Under the pieces are notes generated by a model, which made no database searches, was not told the DNA's origin, and saw nothing but the letters and a program-made list of their open reading frames with translations. DNA of 64,000 bases from Roseburia intestinalis L1-82. GTDB taxonomy: Bacteria; Bacillota; Clostridia; Lachnospirales; Lachnospiraceae. The stretch is taken from contig NZ_LR027880.1 of NCBI RefSeq assembly GCF_900537995.1, positions 3,170,001 through 3,234,000 of the forward strand. The letters run 5' to 3'. Position numbers and translations under genes: made by a program. This document shows positions 16,933-24,682 of the stretch, piece by piece (position 1 is the first letter of the stretch; every line of letters starts with the position of its first letter).

Positions 16933-17961
16933 TTATCTCATACACATCTCTGCATCTGTCGGCAGTGGCATCAGCGGTGCGGACGGCAGGGTCTGATACC
17001 AATAAGCAACACTGGTGTAATCATCGTAACGCGGTCCGGTCCAGCCCATGTTGTCGAGTGTCATACGAAACTTATTCTCAAAACGGATCGGGTCTGCAAT
17101 ATGGAAATGATACAGCAGGAATCTCTGCTGTCCGTTATAGAATTCCCGGTTGTCTCCATAGATTGCATACATGCCGGTATATAAGCCGCTGAATGTCTGA
17201 TAGCTCTTGATGATGATGTCATTTCCAAATCCATAGGAACCGCCGAAGTAGTCTTCAGTTCCGGTATAGTGGATAGACGGATACGGATCATCGTCCAGAT
17301 ACATGCGGGCTTCGCCTTCTACCCAACAGGTATTGTTGCCATTCATACCAGTTGCCAGAGTCACACCAACAAATTGTCCCCTGCCTTCGATTCCGTCAAC
17401 GATTGTGTAGGTACGACCCTTCTGAACCGGGTGCTCTTGGCGATAGGTGGCATGGAAATAACCAGCCTCCGCCGGAATCTCCTGATAAGCTCCGGTGATA
17501 ATATAATAGAGATTTTCATCCTTGTCACCACGGTTTTCCATCGTGATCCGAGCTCTCTTATGGAACGGCATCTCAAAATAGCTGTTATAGCCGCGACCAG
17601 GAGCTACCAGCATCATGGCAGAATTCAACACCGGATATTTGCCATCCCGATCCACGAAATTTTCATCATAGGCACATCCGAAGAATGCAGAGAGCGGAGC
17701 TTCCACAGACGGATATTCCTGATCATCCCAATACATACGGATGATAAAATGGTGCCCGACATATCCGGTAAACCACATATGCTGGATCACACCCGGTCCT
17801 GCAGCATCTACCAGAGTTACGGTTTCCCCCGCAGGAATCGTCACGGTCGGACGAAGCTTGGTGCAGTCACCGCCCTGGGAACCACCTGCGCGTACACCGG
17901 TTGGATTCTCTGCGGAAAATGCAAACGTTTTGGAGTTCTGGATCATACAATAGTTGTTCAT
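16933..17961 (-). CDS. DUF2961 glycoside hydrolase (GH172-like)
   Basis: 342 residues from the ATG at 17961, chosen because AGGAG lies seven bases before it. Motifs fitting DUF2961, now family GH172, are GGDCTKLRPTVTIPAGE, GVIQHMWFTG, RMYWDDQEYPSVEAPLSAFF and HYTGTEDYFGGSYGF. The Glu in GTEDYF is a candidate active-site residue. GH172 enzymes characterised elsewhere release fructofuranose or arabinofuranose residues. There is no signal peptide, so the substrate is presumably imported first. With the galactofuranose-type importer elsewhere in the window, a furanoside-degrading lifestyle is plausible, but that link is inference. Confidence 0.85.
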   Translation of the reverse strand: MNNYCMIQNSKTFAFSAENPTGVRAGGSQGGDCTKLRPTVTIPAGETVTLVDAAGPGVIQHMWFTGYVGHHFIIRMYWDDQEYPSVEAPLSAFFGCAYDENFVDRDGKYPVLNSAMMLVAPGRGYNSYFEMPFHKRARITMENRGDKDENLYYIITGAYQEIPAEAGYFHATYRQEHPVQKGRTYTIVDGIEGRGQFVGVTLATGMNGNNTCWVEGEARMYLDDDPYPSIHYTGTEDYFGGSYGFGNDIIIKSYQTFSGLYTGMYAIYGDNREFYNGQQRFLLYHFHIADPIRFENKFRMTLDNMGWTGPRYDDYTSVAYWYQTLPSAPLMPLPTDAEMCMR

Positions 17962-18074
17962 ATTCTTCTCCTCTCTGATCAAACCTGGATCATCTGAAAT
18001 TATTGCTTACTACGCTATCGCGTTTCTCTATTCACTATAACATTTATCTCCCATGAAGTAAAGGAATTACAGAA

Positions 18075-18305
18075 TCATTCCGTCTGCGCCTTCTCATTTT
18101 CTTCCCGGATAATCTCCTTTAATTCTTTTCGCATCACATCCAGTGGAGCCTTCTGTCCGGTCCATAATTCGATCTGAGCAGCCCTCTGGAACTGGACATA
18201 CCAAGACCATTCAGGATTTTGCAGCCCTTCTTCTCAGCATTTTTCAGGAATGCGGTCTTGGACGGGTTGTAGCAGGCATCAAAATAAAACTGTCCTGGCC
18301 TGATT
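18075..18305 (-). pseudogene. aroE: aroE (shikimate dehydrogenase) C-terminal remnant, frameshifted
   Basis: The segment YFDACYNPSKTAFLKNAEKK followed by GCKILNGLGM matches the C-terminal NADP-side region of shikimate dehydrogenase. Right after the conserved GLGM the frame shifts: in the next frame it continues YVQFQRAAQIELWTGQKAPL and ends at 18075. The front two thirds are missing. The junction on the upstream side (near 18305) abuts another unrelated remnant. It cannot make a working enzyme. Confidence 0.78.
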
Positions 18306-18308
18306 AGT

Positions 18309-18664
18309 TCAAATCTTTGTATATGGTTTTTTGTATTGCCCGTGGTTTTGTGTTCTGTCACCGTATTGAAGGTTTTTCGTCTTTCTCATACGGTCATAGA
18401 AATAATCAACGACAAGCCTGACAAAATACGGCATATTCCGCTGCATCCGATCTCCATTTTTTCTCTCGACGATTTCTTCGACAACTTTTTTCAGCGGCTT
18501 CTCCGCATAATCATTTCGTGCCGATACTTTTTCGTGATTGCTCAGGTCAAAAGTCGGTGTCCATGTATCCGGCAGTTTATAAACCGAGCCCATTGTATAG
18601 ACACCGCTGCCTTTTTCGGCTTTCTTAAGTGACTCCCTTTTGATCTTTTTCATATCAAGGAATG
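18309..18664 (-). pseudogene. unrecognised C-terminal gene fragment
   Basis: An open frame of up to 119 codons with protein-like composition (KLPDTWTPTFDLSNHEKVSA, then MPYFVRLVVDYFYDRMRK). It has no proper start of its own: its front overlaps the broken ArsR-like gene and its end abuts the aroE remnant. It could be the tail of a flavodoxin-like or reductase protein, but I do not recognise it firmly. It is best regarded as debris in an eroding stretch. Confidence 0.4.
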
Positions 18665-18841
18665 GCAACCCGGATGATGCGTCTGCTCGACAATCCCCAA
18701 TACAAGGCCGCCATCAATCGGCATATTCATCATGACGCATATAAGGTGCTGGCGGTTCTCATCCCCGATAGCGTTCAGCAGCTTCCGGCATTGTTTAAAT
18801 TCCGCCTCCAGTTTATGAACCTCTTCGCAAAACAGATTCAT
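18650..18841 (-). pseudogene. ArsR-type HTH regulator, truncated
   Basis: A good ribosome site (AAAGGAG, ten bases) precedes ATG 18841. The product starts MNLFCEEVHKLEAEFKQCRK, then LLNAIGDENRQHLICVMMN, the first helices of an ArsR-family winged helix. After MPIDGGL the sequence loses the recognition helix (expected around EIVEQTHLSRP) and stops at residue 63. About half of the domain is gone, so DNA binding is unlikely. Confidence 0.65.
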
Positions 18842-18994
18842 GGTATAACCATCTCCTTTATTCAAGCGCTTAAACTGATTATACCATAAATCTATGAACA
18901 AAGTTTATCTGTAAAGAAAATTGATACAGAGTTTTTCAAAATCGGTCCATCTGCTCCTGGGTAGCCACCTGCCTACAACTTGTATTGCTATTTC

Positions 18995-19123
18995 CTATCG
19001 TTCCGAACAATGCAACCATTGTCCGGCAGCTGTTTCAGGTACCAACAATTCATACGCAATATATTCATAAATGTCCCTCAAATCCTGTCTTGCTTCAGCG
19101 GAATATGCCACATAAAAAATCAT
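18995..19123 (-). pseudogene. RelE/ParE-type toxin, truncated after 42 codons
   Basis: The ATG at 19123 overlaps the antitoxin stop by four bases (ATGA), the normal coupling of type II pairs. The product MIFYVAYSAEARQDLRDIYE continues YIAYELLVPETAAGQ, the N-terminal half of a RelE/ParE-superfamily toxin (usually 90-100 residues), and then hits TAG in place of the rest of the domain. The catalytic or gyrase-binding C-terminus is lost, so the antitoxin now has no functional partner here. Confidence 0.8.
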
Positions 19124-19425
19124 ATGCCAAAATCTCTTTTCATTTCAGCTTCAATGGCATCTGCTGAGTAAACTCTGCCAGCTTTTACATCAGACATACC
19201 TTTTTCAATTTCTTTATCAAATTGTTCTTTCGTAAGAGAACCATAGGTCAACGGTGCCGTTCTTGGTAATTTCATTTCAAATGGAATTCCCTTTTGCAAA
19301 ACAATCTGCCGTAGAAACATTCCTACTGCATTTGACATTGGAATTCCTAACTGATCTAATACACTTTCAGCCTGTTCTTTAAGTTCAGGCTCAACTCGAG
19401 CAAACACATTTGCTGTTCTTGCCAT
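19120..19425 (-). CDS. relB: RelB/DinJ-type antitoxin
   Basis: 101 residues from the ATG at 19425, which has AAGGAGG eight bases upstream; an in-frame start six codons earlier lies within that site. The N-terminal ribbon-helix-helix region (ANVFARVEPELKEQAESVLD, then QLGIPMSNAVGMFLRQIV) is typical of RelB/DinJ and should bind operator DNA, while the C-terminal half would wrap the toxin. It overlaps the broken toxin by four bases. It lies directly after the hypothetical helical protein, whose stop it nearly touches. Confidence 0.88.
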   Translation of the reverse strand: MARTANVFARVEPELKEQAESVLDQLGIPMSNAVGMFLRQIVLQKGIPFEMKLPRTAPLTYGSLTKEQFDKEIEKGMSDVKAGRVYSADAIEAEMKRDFGI

Positions 19426-19439
19426 AATCATCGCCTCCT

Positions 19440-20171
19440 TCAACTGTATTCTATCACATGCATTTTCTCTTCCTGCTCATTCTCTACAGGTTGCATTTTG
19501 GTCACTTCACTATGCTCTGAAACACCCATTATATCCTCAATCTCTGCCTCTATCTCTTTAATATCTATCTGAAGATTTGTTATGTACTGTCCTGCATTTC
19601 TATAAAACTCCGCCTGTTGTTTTGCAAATGAACCCCAGTCATTCTCTTTTCCATCAAATGGAGTATAGTTTCTTTCTTGTACCATTGTTTCTTCACCACC
19701 TTTATCATTAAATGTCGGTTCAATGCTATATCTTTGCTTTGTATTTTGGCTATTATAAACCGTTTCATATATATCTTCTCTTTGCAATCGTCTGTCTTTA
19801 AGTACACAGTTTTCAAACAACTCTTCATACTTTCTAGGTTTGTATTTTCTTGTTTCCAAACCTTTGATACATTTTAATGCCTGTTTTGCCTTAGCAGCAT
19901 TCGCATTAGTTCCGAGGTTGTTTTGAAAGTATTCAATTCTTTGCAGTTCATCTTTGATGTCTCTTCTATTTTCCCTGCATACCCTTAACAGTTCAACCAG
20001 ATCCGCAGCCTCATTATCATCGGTTTCACATAATTCAATATAATGAAGAATATCGCAAATCTTCTGATCTATATCTGAATGTTTTTTTGACAGCTCGTCT
20101 CTATAGTCCTTCAGACCTTCTACAAGATATGTAAAATGTGTAAGATATTCTGCCCAGTCCATTTCTGACAA
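19440..20171 (-). CDS. hypothetical helical protein, likely start-shifted
   Basis: 243 residues from a TTG. It is charged and helical (LSKKHSDIDQKICDILHYIE, then RENRRDIKDELQRIEYFQNN), with no recognised domain. The same frame stays open upstream to about 20298 with similar composition (EEQEENIKDEF). A strong AGGAGG there leads to an ATG that is out of frame by one base and stops after four codons. The likely history is a one-base indel near the true start at about 20290, leaving only re-initiation at TTG/ATG further in. It precedes the antitoxin. Confidence 0.5.
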   Translation of the reverse strand: MSEMDWAEYLTHFTYLVEGLKDYRDELSKKHSDIDQKICDILHYIELCETDDNEAADLVELLRVCRENRRDIKDELQRIEYFQNNLGTNANAAKAKQALKCIKGLETRKYKPRKYEELFENCVLKDRRLQREDIYETVYNSQNTKQRYSIEPTFNDKGGEETMVQERNYTPFDGKENDWGSFAKQQAEFYRNAGQYITNLQIDIKEIEAEIEDIMGVSEHSEVTKMQPVENEQEEKMHVIEYS

Positions 20172-20345
20172 TTCATACGATGCAACATTCTTTTCAATCG
20201 GCTCTGTTACCTCATCGTATGTGAGTTCCTTTATTGGCGAAACAAATTCATCCTTAATATTTTCTTCCTGTTCTTCAATCTGTTCCCATAGGCACCTCCT
20301 ATTCTAATGTTCCATCATTTTTACACACTTCGTTTATTTCAAAAA

Positions 20346-20387
20346 AATAAGAACCAGTAAGAGTTTATCTCTTATCTGATTCCTATT
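20346..20387 (-). terminator. intrinsic terminator of the helicase-to-WYL operon
   Basis: On the minus strand, arms of 18-19 bases (with two wobble or mismatch positions and one bulge) enclose a five-base loop and are followed by a run of seven T. It lies 51 bp after the WYL gene stop and closes the six-gene unit. Confidence 0.8.
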
Positions 20388-20438
20388 ATAAAGACCTGGG
20401 TGTCCCATAAACACACCTTGCATATCGAATTTTTGTTC

Positions 20439-21431
20439 TCATTTTTTATATTGTTTTATCAATCTGTCAATTTCAATGTTCATCATTTCGACAACATTAT
20501 CCGGTCCAACAAGTGTTACGCCTTCACCAAGACTAATAATCCATGCTAAAAACTGTCTGCTGACTGCGACTTCCACATTGACAACAAAGCGTTTATCATC
20601 CAGCCTGATCATAGATACATCTTTACCAAAACGATCTATCATTACACCTGCAAAAGAGTTATCACACTCAATACGCACCCATTCCTCTTTTCCTCCATAC
20701 ATTCCAAACATTTTTCTGGCATATGCAGCCATATCAAATGATTTAAAAACCTGTCGTCCTTCTCTTCCTTTCCCATTTGATTTAATATAAAGCATTTTAT
20801 CTACACGAAAATGTTTAATTATCCCCTCAGAACTATCATATGCTATGAGATAATAATTCTCATCATCCCATGATAAAGACCAGGGACTGACCTCATAAAG
20901 TGATCCACCGTGCCGAAGCTCCATTTTTTTATCAACGTTCCACTGGAAGTACTGGAATGTTATCCTTGAATTCTCTGCTATTGCTGTATGTATCCGGTCA
21001 ACATTGTAATAAATGCTTTCATTCATTGTCTTTACACGACCAGCCACAAACACCTGCCTATGTAACTGAGATGCTTCGTATTTGCTTGCAAGTCCCTCTA
21101 TCTTTTTTATAAGTTCATTTGACTTCTTAGCCGTGATAAATTTTGCAGACTGTACAGAGTCAACCAGTAATTTTAATTCTGCCAATTCAAATTGCCTGTT
21201 TCCTATATGATATGAATAAGTCCTATCCTCCTGCGTTCCGATAACATCCAAACCATATACTCTGAGATTTTCAATGTCATTGTATAAGCTCTTACGTTCA
21301 GCACTTATATCGTATGCTGCAAGTGCATCAATAATCTCTGACATAGTAATACTGTGCGTTTCATCTGTTCTCTCCAAAAGGATTTTCATAAGATATATAA
21401 GTTTCAATTTCTGATTTGACGATTTAGGCAT
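20439..21431 (-). CDS. WYL-domain transcriptional regulator (YafY-like)
   Basis: 330 residues. An N-terminal winged helix (KLIYLMKILLERTDETHSIT, then ISAERKSLYNDIENLRVYGL) is followed by a WYL domain, where the segment SLYEVSPWSLSWDDENYYLI and the following KHFRVDKM hold the ligand-contact positions, and a C-terminal WCX extension. WYL proteins often sense nucleic acid or nucleotide ligands and frequently regulate defence genes. It is the last gene of a six-gene unit, 14 bp after the transglutaminase-like gene, and has GGAGG six bases from its start. Confidence 0.9.
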   Translation of the reverse strand: MPKSSNQKLKLIYLMKILLERTDETHSITMSEIIDALAAYDISAERKSLYNDIENLRVYGLDVIGTQEDRTYSYHIGNRQFELAELKLLVDSVQSAKFITAKKSNELIKKIEGLASKYEASQLHRQVFVAGRVKTMNESIYYNVDRIHTAIAENSRITFQYFQWNVDKKMELRHGGSLYEVSPWSLSWDDENYYLIAYDSSEGIIKHFRVDKMLYIKSNGKGREGRQVFKSFDMAAYARKMFGMYGGKEEWVRIECDNSFAGVMIDRFGKDVSMIRLDDKRFVVNVEVAVSRQFLAWIISLGEGVTLVGPDNVVEMMNIEIDRLIKQYKK

Positions 21432-21445
21432 ATCGCACCTCCAAA

Positions 21446-22471
21446 CTACCTTTCCCCCTCATTCGCCTCTTCCATCTCAACCTGTTCCTCGCCAGCCCCG
21501 TCTTCAAACCGCACACGGATCACTGCCTGTGGCCAGTTGACCGATACATACGCCTGTTTGCCTTTTACACCGGCCTCCTCATCAAATACCACAAGCAATT
21601 CTTTTAGGACTTCTTTGGTCAAATAGCCTCCACGCCAATGGAAAAGTAAAATCCGGTTCTTCTTAACGGCCTGCTTTGTACGGTTACGCACCTCATCAAC
21701 AGTTGTCCACGATAATTTTTTCTCGCGATAATAAAAATGATCACTGTCTGTGCACTCCGGCACTTTCCATATCACCGGCTCATGGTCCCTAAAAATCTGT
21801 TTATCCGCCAGATTTACATAATCATAACGGACAGCATCATCCCGTGATAATGTGTTATCAAATGTCACATCAAGATGATAATATTTTCCGTCGATACGAA
21901 TCACATTCCATGCATGACGATATTTAATTCCCTTATCGGGGTTTGCATCTGAAAGAGCAACAATACACCAGATACCAAGTTCATCGCAAAGTATTTTCAC
22001 AGCTTTTGCCATGCCTTCACATACTGCAACGCCATTGCCAAGAGCACCTATGATTTCGTGGGAGTATTCCTTTTTAAGCTTGTCGTACTTCACATTTTTG
22101 ACGATAAAATCATGTATGAAAAGTTCTTTCTCTTTTTCACTCAGTTTCTCAGCCAAAAGCGCAAGCTTTTTGACGCGGGACTTCATTGCCAGGCGATGTT
22201 CTTTTATCTTATCCCTTGTAAAAAGATACTCCGGTATGAGTTCAACCATTGTAGAATCCGGATAATATCTGTATGTAAATTTGACAGAATAGAATATTTC
22301 CGGGCAATCCATACGAACCATAAAATATATATCCGCCAGCTCACGGCTGCTTAGTTTAAGCACCTGAAACGACTCCTCCATTTTGAGAAGTCCCTCCTTC
22401 ACGGCGTAATAAACTTTTTTCTGTTCTTTATTTAATTGATGATAGTAATAATCTTTTGCGGTTAAAGTCAT
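21446..22471 (-). CDS. transglutaminase-like cysteine protease-fold protein
   Basis: 341 residues. The transglutaminase core triad is readable: Cys in GNGVAVCEGMAKAVKILCDE, His in YRHAWNVIRIDGKYYHLD, and Asp in the same segment's HLDVTFD. There is no signal peptide or membrane helix, so it should be cytoplasmic, unlike the secreted members of the family. Residues 1-110 are a helical front domain. A C-terminal stretch after residue 250 shares no recognised domain. GGAG precedes the start by six bases. Activity (peptidase or crosslinker) is unknown. Confidence 0.82.
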   Translation of the reverse strand: MTLTAKDYYYHQLNKEQKKVYYAVKEGLLKMEESFQVLKLSSRELADIYFMVRMDCPEIFYSVKFTYRYYPDSTMVELIPEYLFTRDKIKEHRLAMKSRVKKLALLAEKLSEKEKELFIHDFIVKNVKYDKLKKEYSHEIIGALGNGVAVCEGMAKAVKILCDELGIWCIVALSDANPDKGIKYRHAWNVIRIDGKYYHLDVTFDNTLSRDDAVRYDYVNLADKQIFRDHEPVIWKVPECTDSDHFYYREKKLSWTTVDEVRNRTKQAVKKNRILLFHWRGGYLTKEVLKELLVVFDEEAGVKGKQAYVSVNWPQAVIRVRFEDGAGEEQVEMEEANEGER

Positions 22472-22504
22472 GATGTTCTCCAGCTCTATTGGTATTACCG
22501 GCGG

Positions 22505-23029
22505 CTATTTTACATAATAAACATAGTTTTCTTTTCTCGGTGCCGGCGCATTGGCAGGTGCGGCTGCATATCCGATTGCGCAATGTCCAATTCCTTCATA
22601 ATTGCCTTCAATGCCAAGATCTGCAAGAATCTTTTTTCCAAAGTCCGACTCGAACTCTTCTTTTGCCCTGTGAATCCAAATGCTGCCAAGACCCAGGCTT
22701 TCCGCCGCATTCATAAGATTTCCCATGACAAGGGAACCGTCATACTGATAGGTTGGTATGTCTTTGTCTGCAAGAACAATCAGAATTACAGGCGCTCCAT
22801 AAAATGGATCTGTCGCAGTCCCCATAATCTTTGCATTTTCTGCAGATAACCGGTCTCTTAATTCTTTGTTCGTCACGGCAATAATGATCGGGCTCTGTCT
22901 TCCCATACCGGTTGCCGCATAGGTACCAGCCTTTACGACAGCCTGGATATCTTCTTCTGATACCATTCTTTCCTTGTCAAAGTTTCTGCAGCTTCTTCTT
23001 GTTTCCAATACTTTTAATGTTTCGTTCAT
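22505..23029 (-). CDS. nitroreductase-family flavoprotein
   Basis: 174 residues from the ATG at 23029, which has GGAGG eight bases upstream; a longer frame exists but lacks a site. The FMN-binding start TRRSCRNFDKERMVSEEDIQ, the mid-domain GTYAATGMGRQSPIIIAV and the C-terminal ESLGLGSIWI are standard nitroreductase features. These enzymes reduce nitro groups, quinones or flavins with NAD(P)H. It sits between the HNH and transglutaminase genes of the six-gene unit, where its role is not obvious. Confidence 0.9.
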   Translation of the reverse strand: MNETLKVLETRRSCRNFDKERMVSEEDIQAVVKAGTYAATGMGRQSPIIIAVTNKELRDRLSAENAKIMGTATDPFYGAPVILIVLADKDIPTYQYDGSLVMGNLMNAAESLGLGSIWIHRAKEEFESDFGKKILADLGIEGNYEGIGHCAIGYAAAPANAPAPRKENYVYYVK

Positions 23030-23082
23030 TGTGTTATCCTCCATTTCTATTGATCGGCTCAGATATCTGATTTTCCCGCCCT

Positions 23083-24177
23083 TTACCACTCCTGAAATCC
23101 ACACAGCTTCGCCGACTCATACACTGGTTTTAATATATTGCCCAGCCTCTCCGGAAACTGCCCATCGTCTAACCCTTCTGCATAAAGACTGTTTCGGACA
23201 TCCATATTATTGATATGATATTTTGCACATTCCTCAAACTTTGCTTTTGCAACCGGGTTATCGTCACAGATACGATAAGCTTTGTATTCTAACAGCGCCA
23301 ATGGTTCATAATACTCTTCCCACCTAGGAAGTTTGTTCCCCTTACTGCTGTTAATCGTTTTCGTCGTCGGACTGAGATTCCAAAGTTCATCATGTGCTAC
23401 AAACTGCCATGGGACAAAATGATCAATAGATATTTTTTCTTTTGACAAATTTATCTTTCCGTAAATATCTCTGATCGATGGATCTAACTCTATGAGTAAG
23501 TTCCAGTAGTCCGTCACTTTCGTTAAATTTCGTTTCTTCGGTTTTGCCAATTTATCTGCAATACCCGGCACGCTAGGATTCCGATCCTGCAAATATCCGA
23601 TCAGATTATAATTGACCCAGTCTTTTAGAATCTCTTTATTTCGGATCAGATACTCTGCCCATTCATCATTTACTTCCACCCTTGTATCCAGCTTTTGAAA
23701 ATCCATAAAATAATAAAGCAGGTGCTTCTGCCTGTTAATTTCCGCAATTTTGCTTTTGCCCGGAGATTTAATTGCCGGGTAAAACGGACTCTGCAGGCAA
23801 TACGGAACATTTACGATGAGTTTTTCTTTATATTTATCGATCCTCACATTTTCTGTTGTTCTTAAAAATTCATGGAGTTTTCCTTCCTCCACGGTAGAGG
23901 CCAGCTTATATTCCGTGGAAATATATCTTACTACTTCTTCCAGGTTGTCTGTCGTATTGCAGGGACCAAGCTTAAGATTAAATTCTGTCACCATATACCA
24001 TGCGTGGACGATCATTTCATCTAACAATTCATTATAAGTAAATGATGTTTTTTCCACAGAAATTTTATTTAAAATTGCAAGCATCCAAAAATATTTATAA
24101 CAGTTAAATACTCTGTTACGGTCAAACAGCCGGCTCAGATAGCCAATATTTAAATTGTCACTATACGGCAGATTCAT
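23083..24177 (-). CDS. HNH endonuclease-domain protein
   Basis: 364 residues. The HNH site is at about residues 250-282: ISIDHFVPWQFV gives Asp252-His253, LWNLSP gives the middle Asn267, and TINSSKGNKLP gives the last helix with Asn and Lys. The N-terminal 240 residues are helical and unrecognised. HNH domains cut DNA with a single metal ion and are common in restriction and other defence systems. AAGGAG lies nine bases before the ATG. It follows the NUDIX gene by 60 bp and the helicase by two genes, on the same strand. Confidence 0.85.
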   Translation of the reverse strand: MNLPYSDNLNIGYLSRLFDRNRVFNCYKYFWMLAILNKISVEKTSFTYNELLDEMIVHAWYMVTEFNLKLGPCNTTDNLEEVVRYISTEYKLASTVEEGKLHEFLRTTENVRIDKYKEKLIVNVPYCLQSPFYPAIKSPGKSKIAEINRQKHLLYYFMDFQKLDTRVEVNDEWAEYLIRNKEILKDWVNYNLIGYLQDRNPSVPGIADKLAKPKKRNLTKVTDYWNLLIELDPSIRDIYGKINLSKEKISIDHFVPWQFVAHDELWNLSPTTKTINSSKGNKLPRWEEYYEPLALLEYKAYRICDDNPVAKAKFEECAKYHINNMDVRNSLYAEGLDDGQFPERLGNILKPVYESAKLCGFQEW

Positions 24178-24237
24178 ACGACAGTCTCCTTACCCTTTTT
24201 ATCATTTTTCCCCATGACTTAGATCATACCATCCCCT

Positions 24238-24651
24238 TTAAGAATGTTGTATCATCTCATCTCCAACCTTCTCAATCAGCGTTACATCCGCCGGCAGCCA
24301 CTCCACCTCGCCTAATTGTTCACGCGTCAGCCACCTTGCCGCCTCATGTTCCTTCAGTACAAGCTCACCTTTTACAATTTCACACCAGAAGCAATCCATG
24401 GACAGATGAAACGCAGGATAATCATATTCGATCGTATCTATGAGTTTTCCCACTTTAATTTCTGTATCGAGTTCTTCCATAATCTCTCTTTTTAAGGCTT
24501 CTTTTGGAGTTTCCCCTTCTTCAATTTTACCACCCGGAAATTCCCAACCGCCTTTTAAATCGCCATAGCCTCTTTGCGTAGCAAAAATCATTGGCTCACC
24601 TTGTTCATTTGCTGCTTTTATAACTGCCGCAACCACTCTGATTACCTTCAT
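24238..24651 (-). CDS. NUDIX hydrolase (MutT-like (d)NTP pyrophosphohydrolase)
   Basis: 137 residues with a complete NUDIX box starting GGKIEEGETPKEALKREIMEEL (about residues 38-59) with the GX5EX7REUXEE pattern. The front ATQRGYGDLKGGWEFPGG is the substrate-side loop. The MutT branch hydrolyses oxidised or other (d)NTPs to monophosphates. It lies 31 bp behind the helicase gene; this helicase-NUDIX order is frequently annotated in genomes. GGAGG is 4 bases before the start. The partner context suggests a nucleotide-related accessory role, but this is inference. Confidence 0.93.
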   Translation of the reverse strand: MKVIRVVAAVIKAANEQGEPMIFATQRGYGDLKGGWEFPGGKIEEGETPKEALKREIMEELDTEIKVGKLIDTIEYDYPAFHLSMDCFWCEIVKGELVLKEHEAARWLTREQLGEVEWLPADVTLIEKVGDEMIQHS

Positions 24652-24682
24652 ACAACCTCCACAAGTATTCTATTATGGCAAT

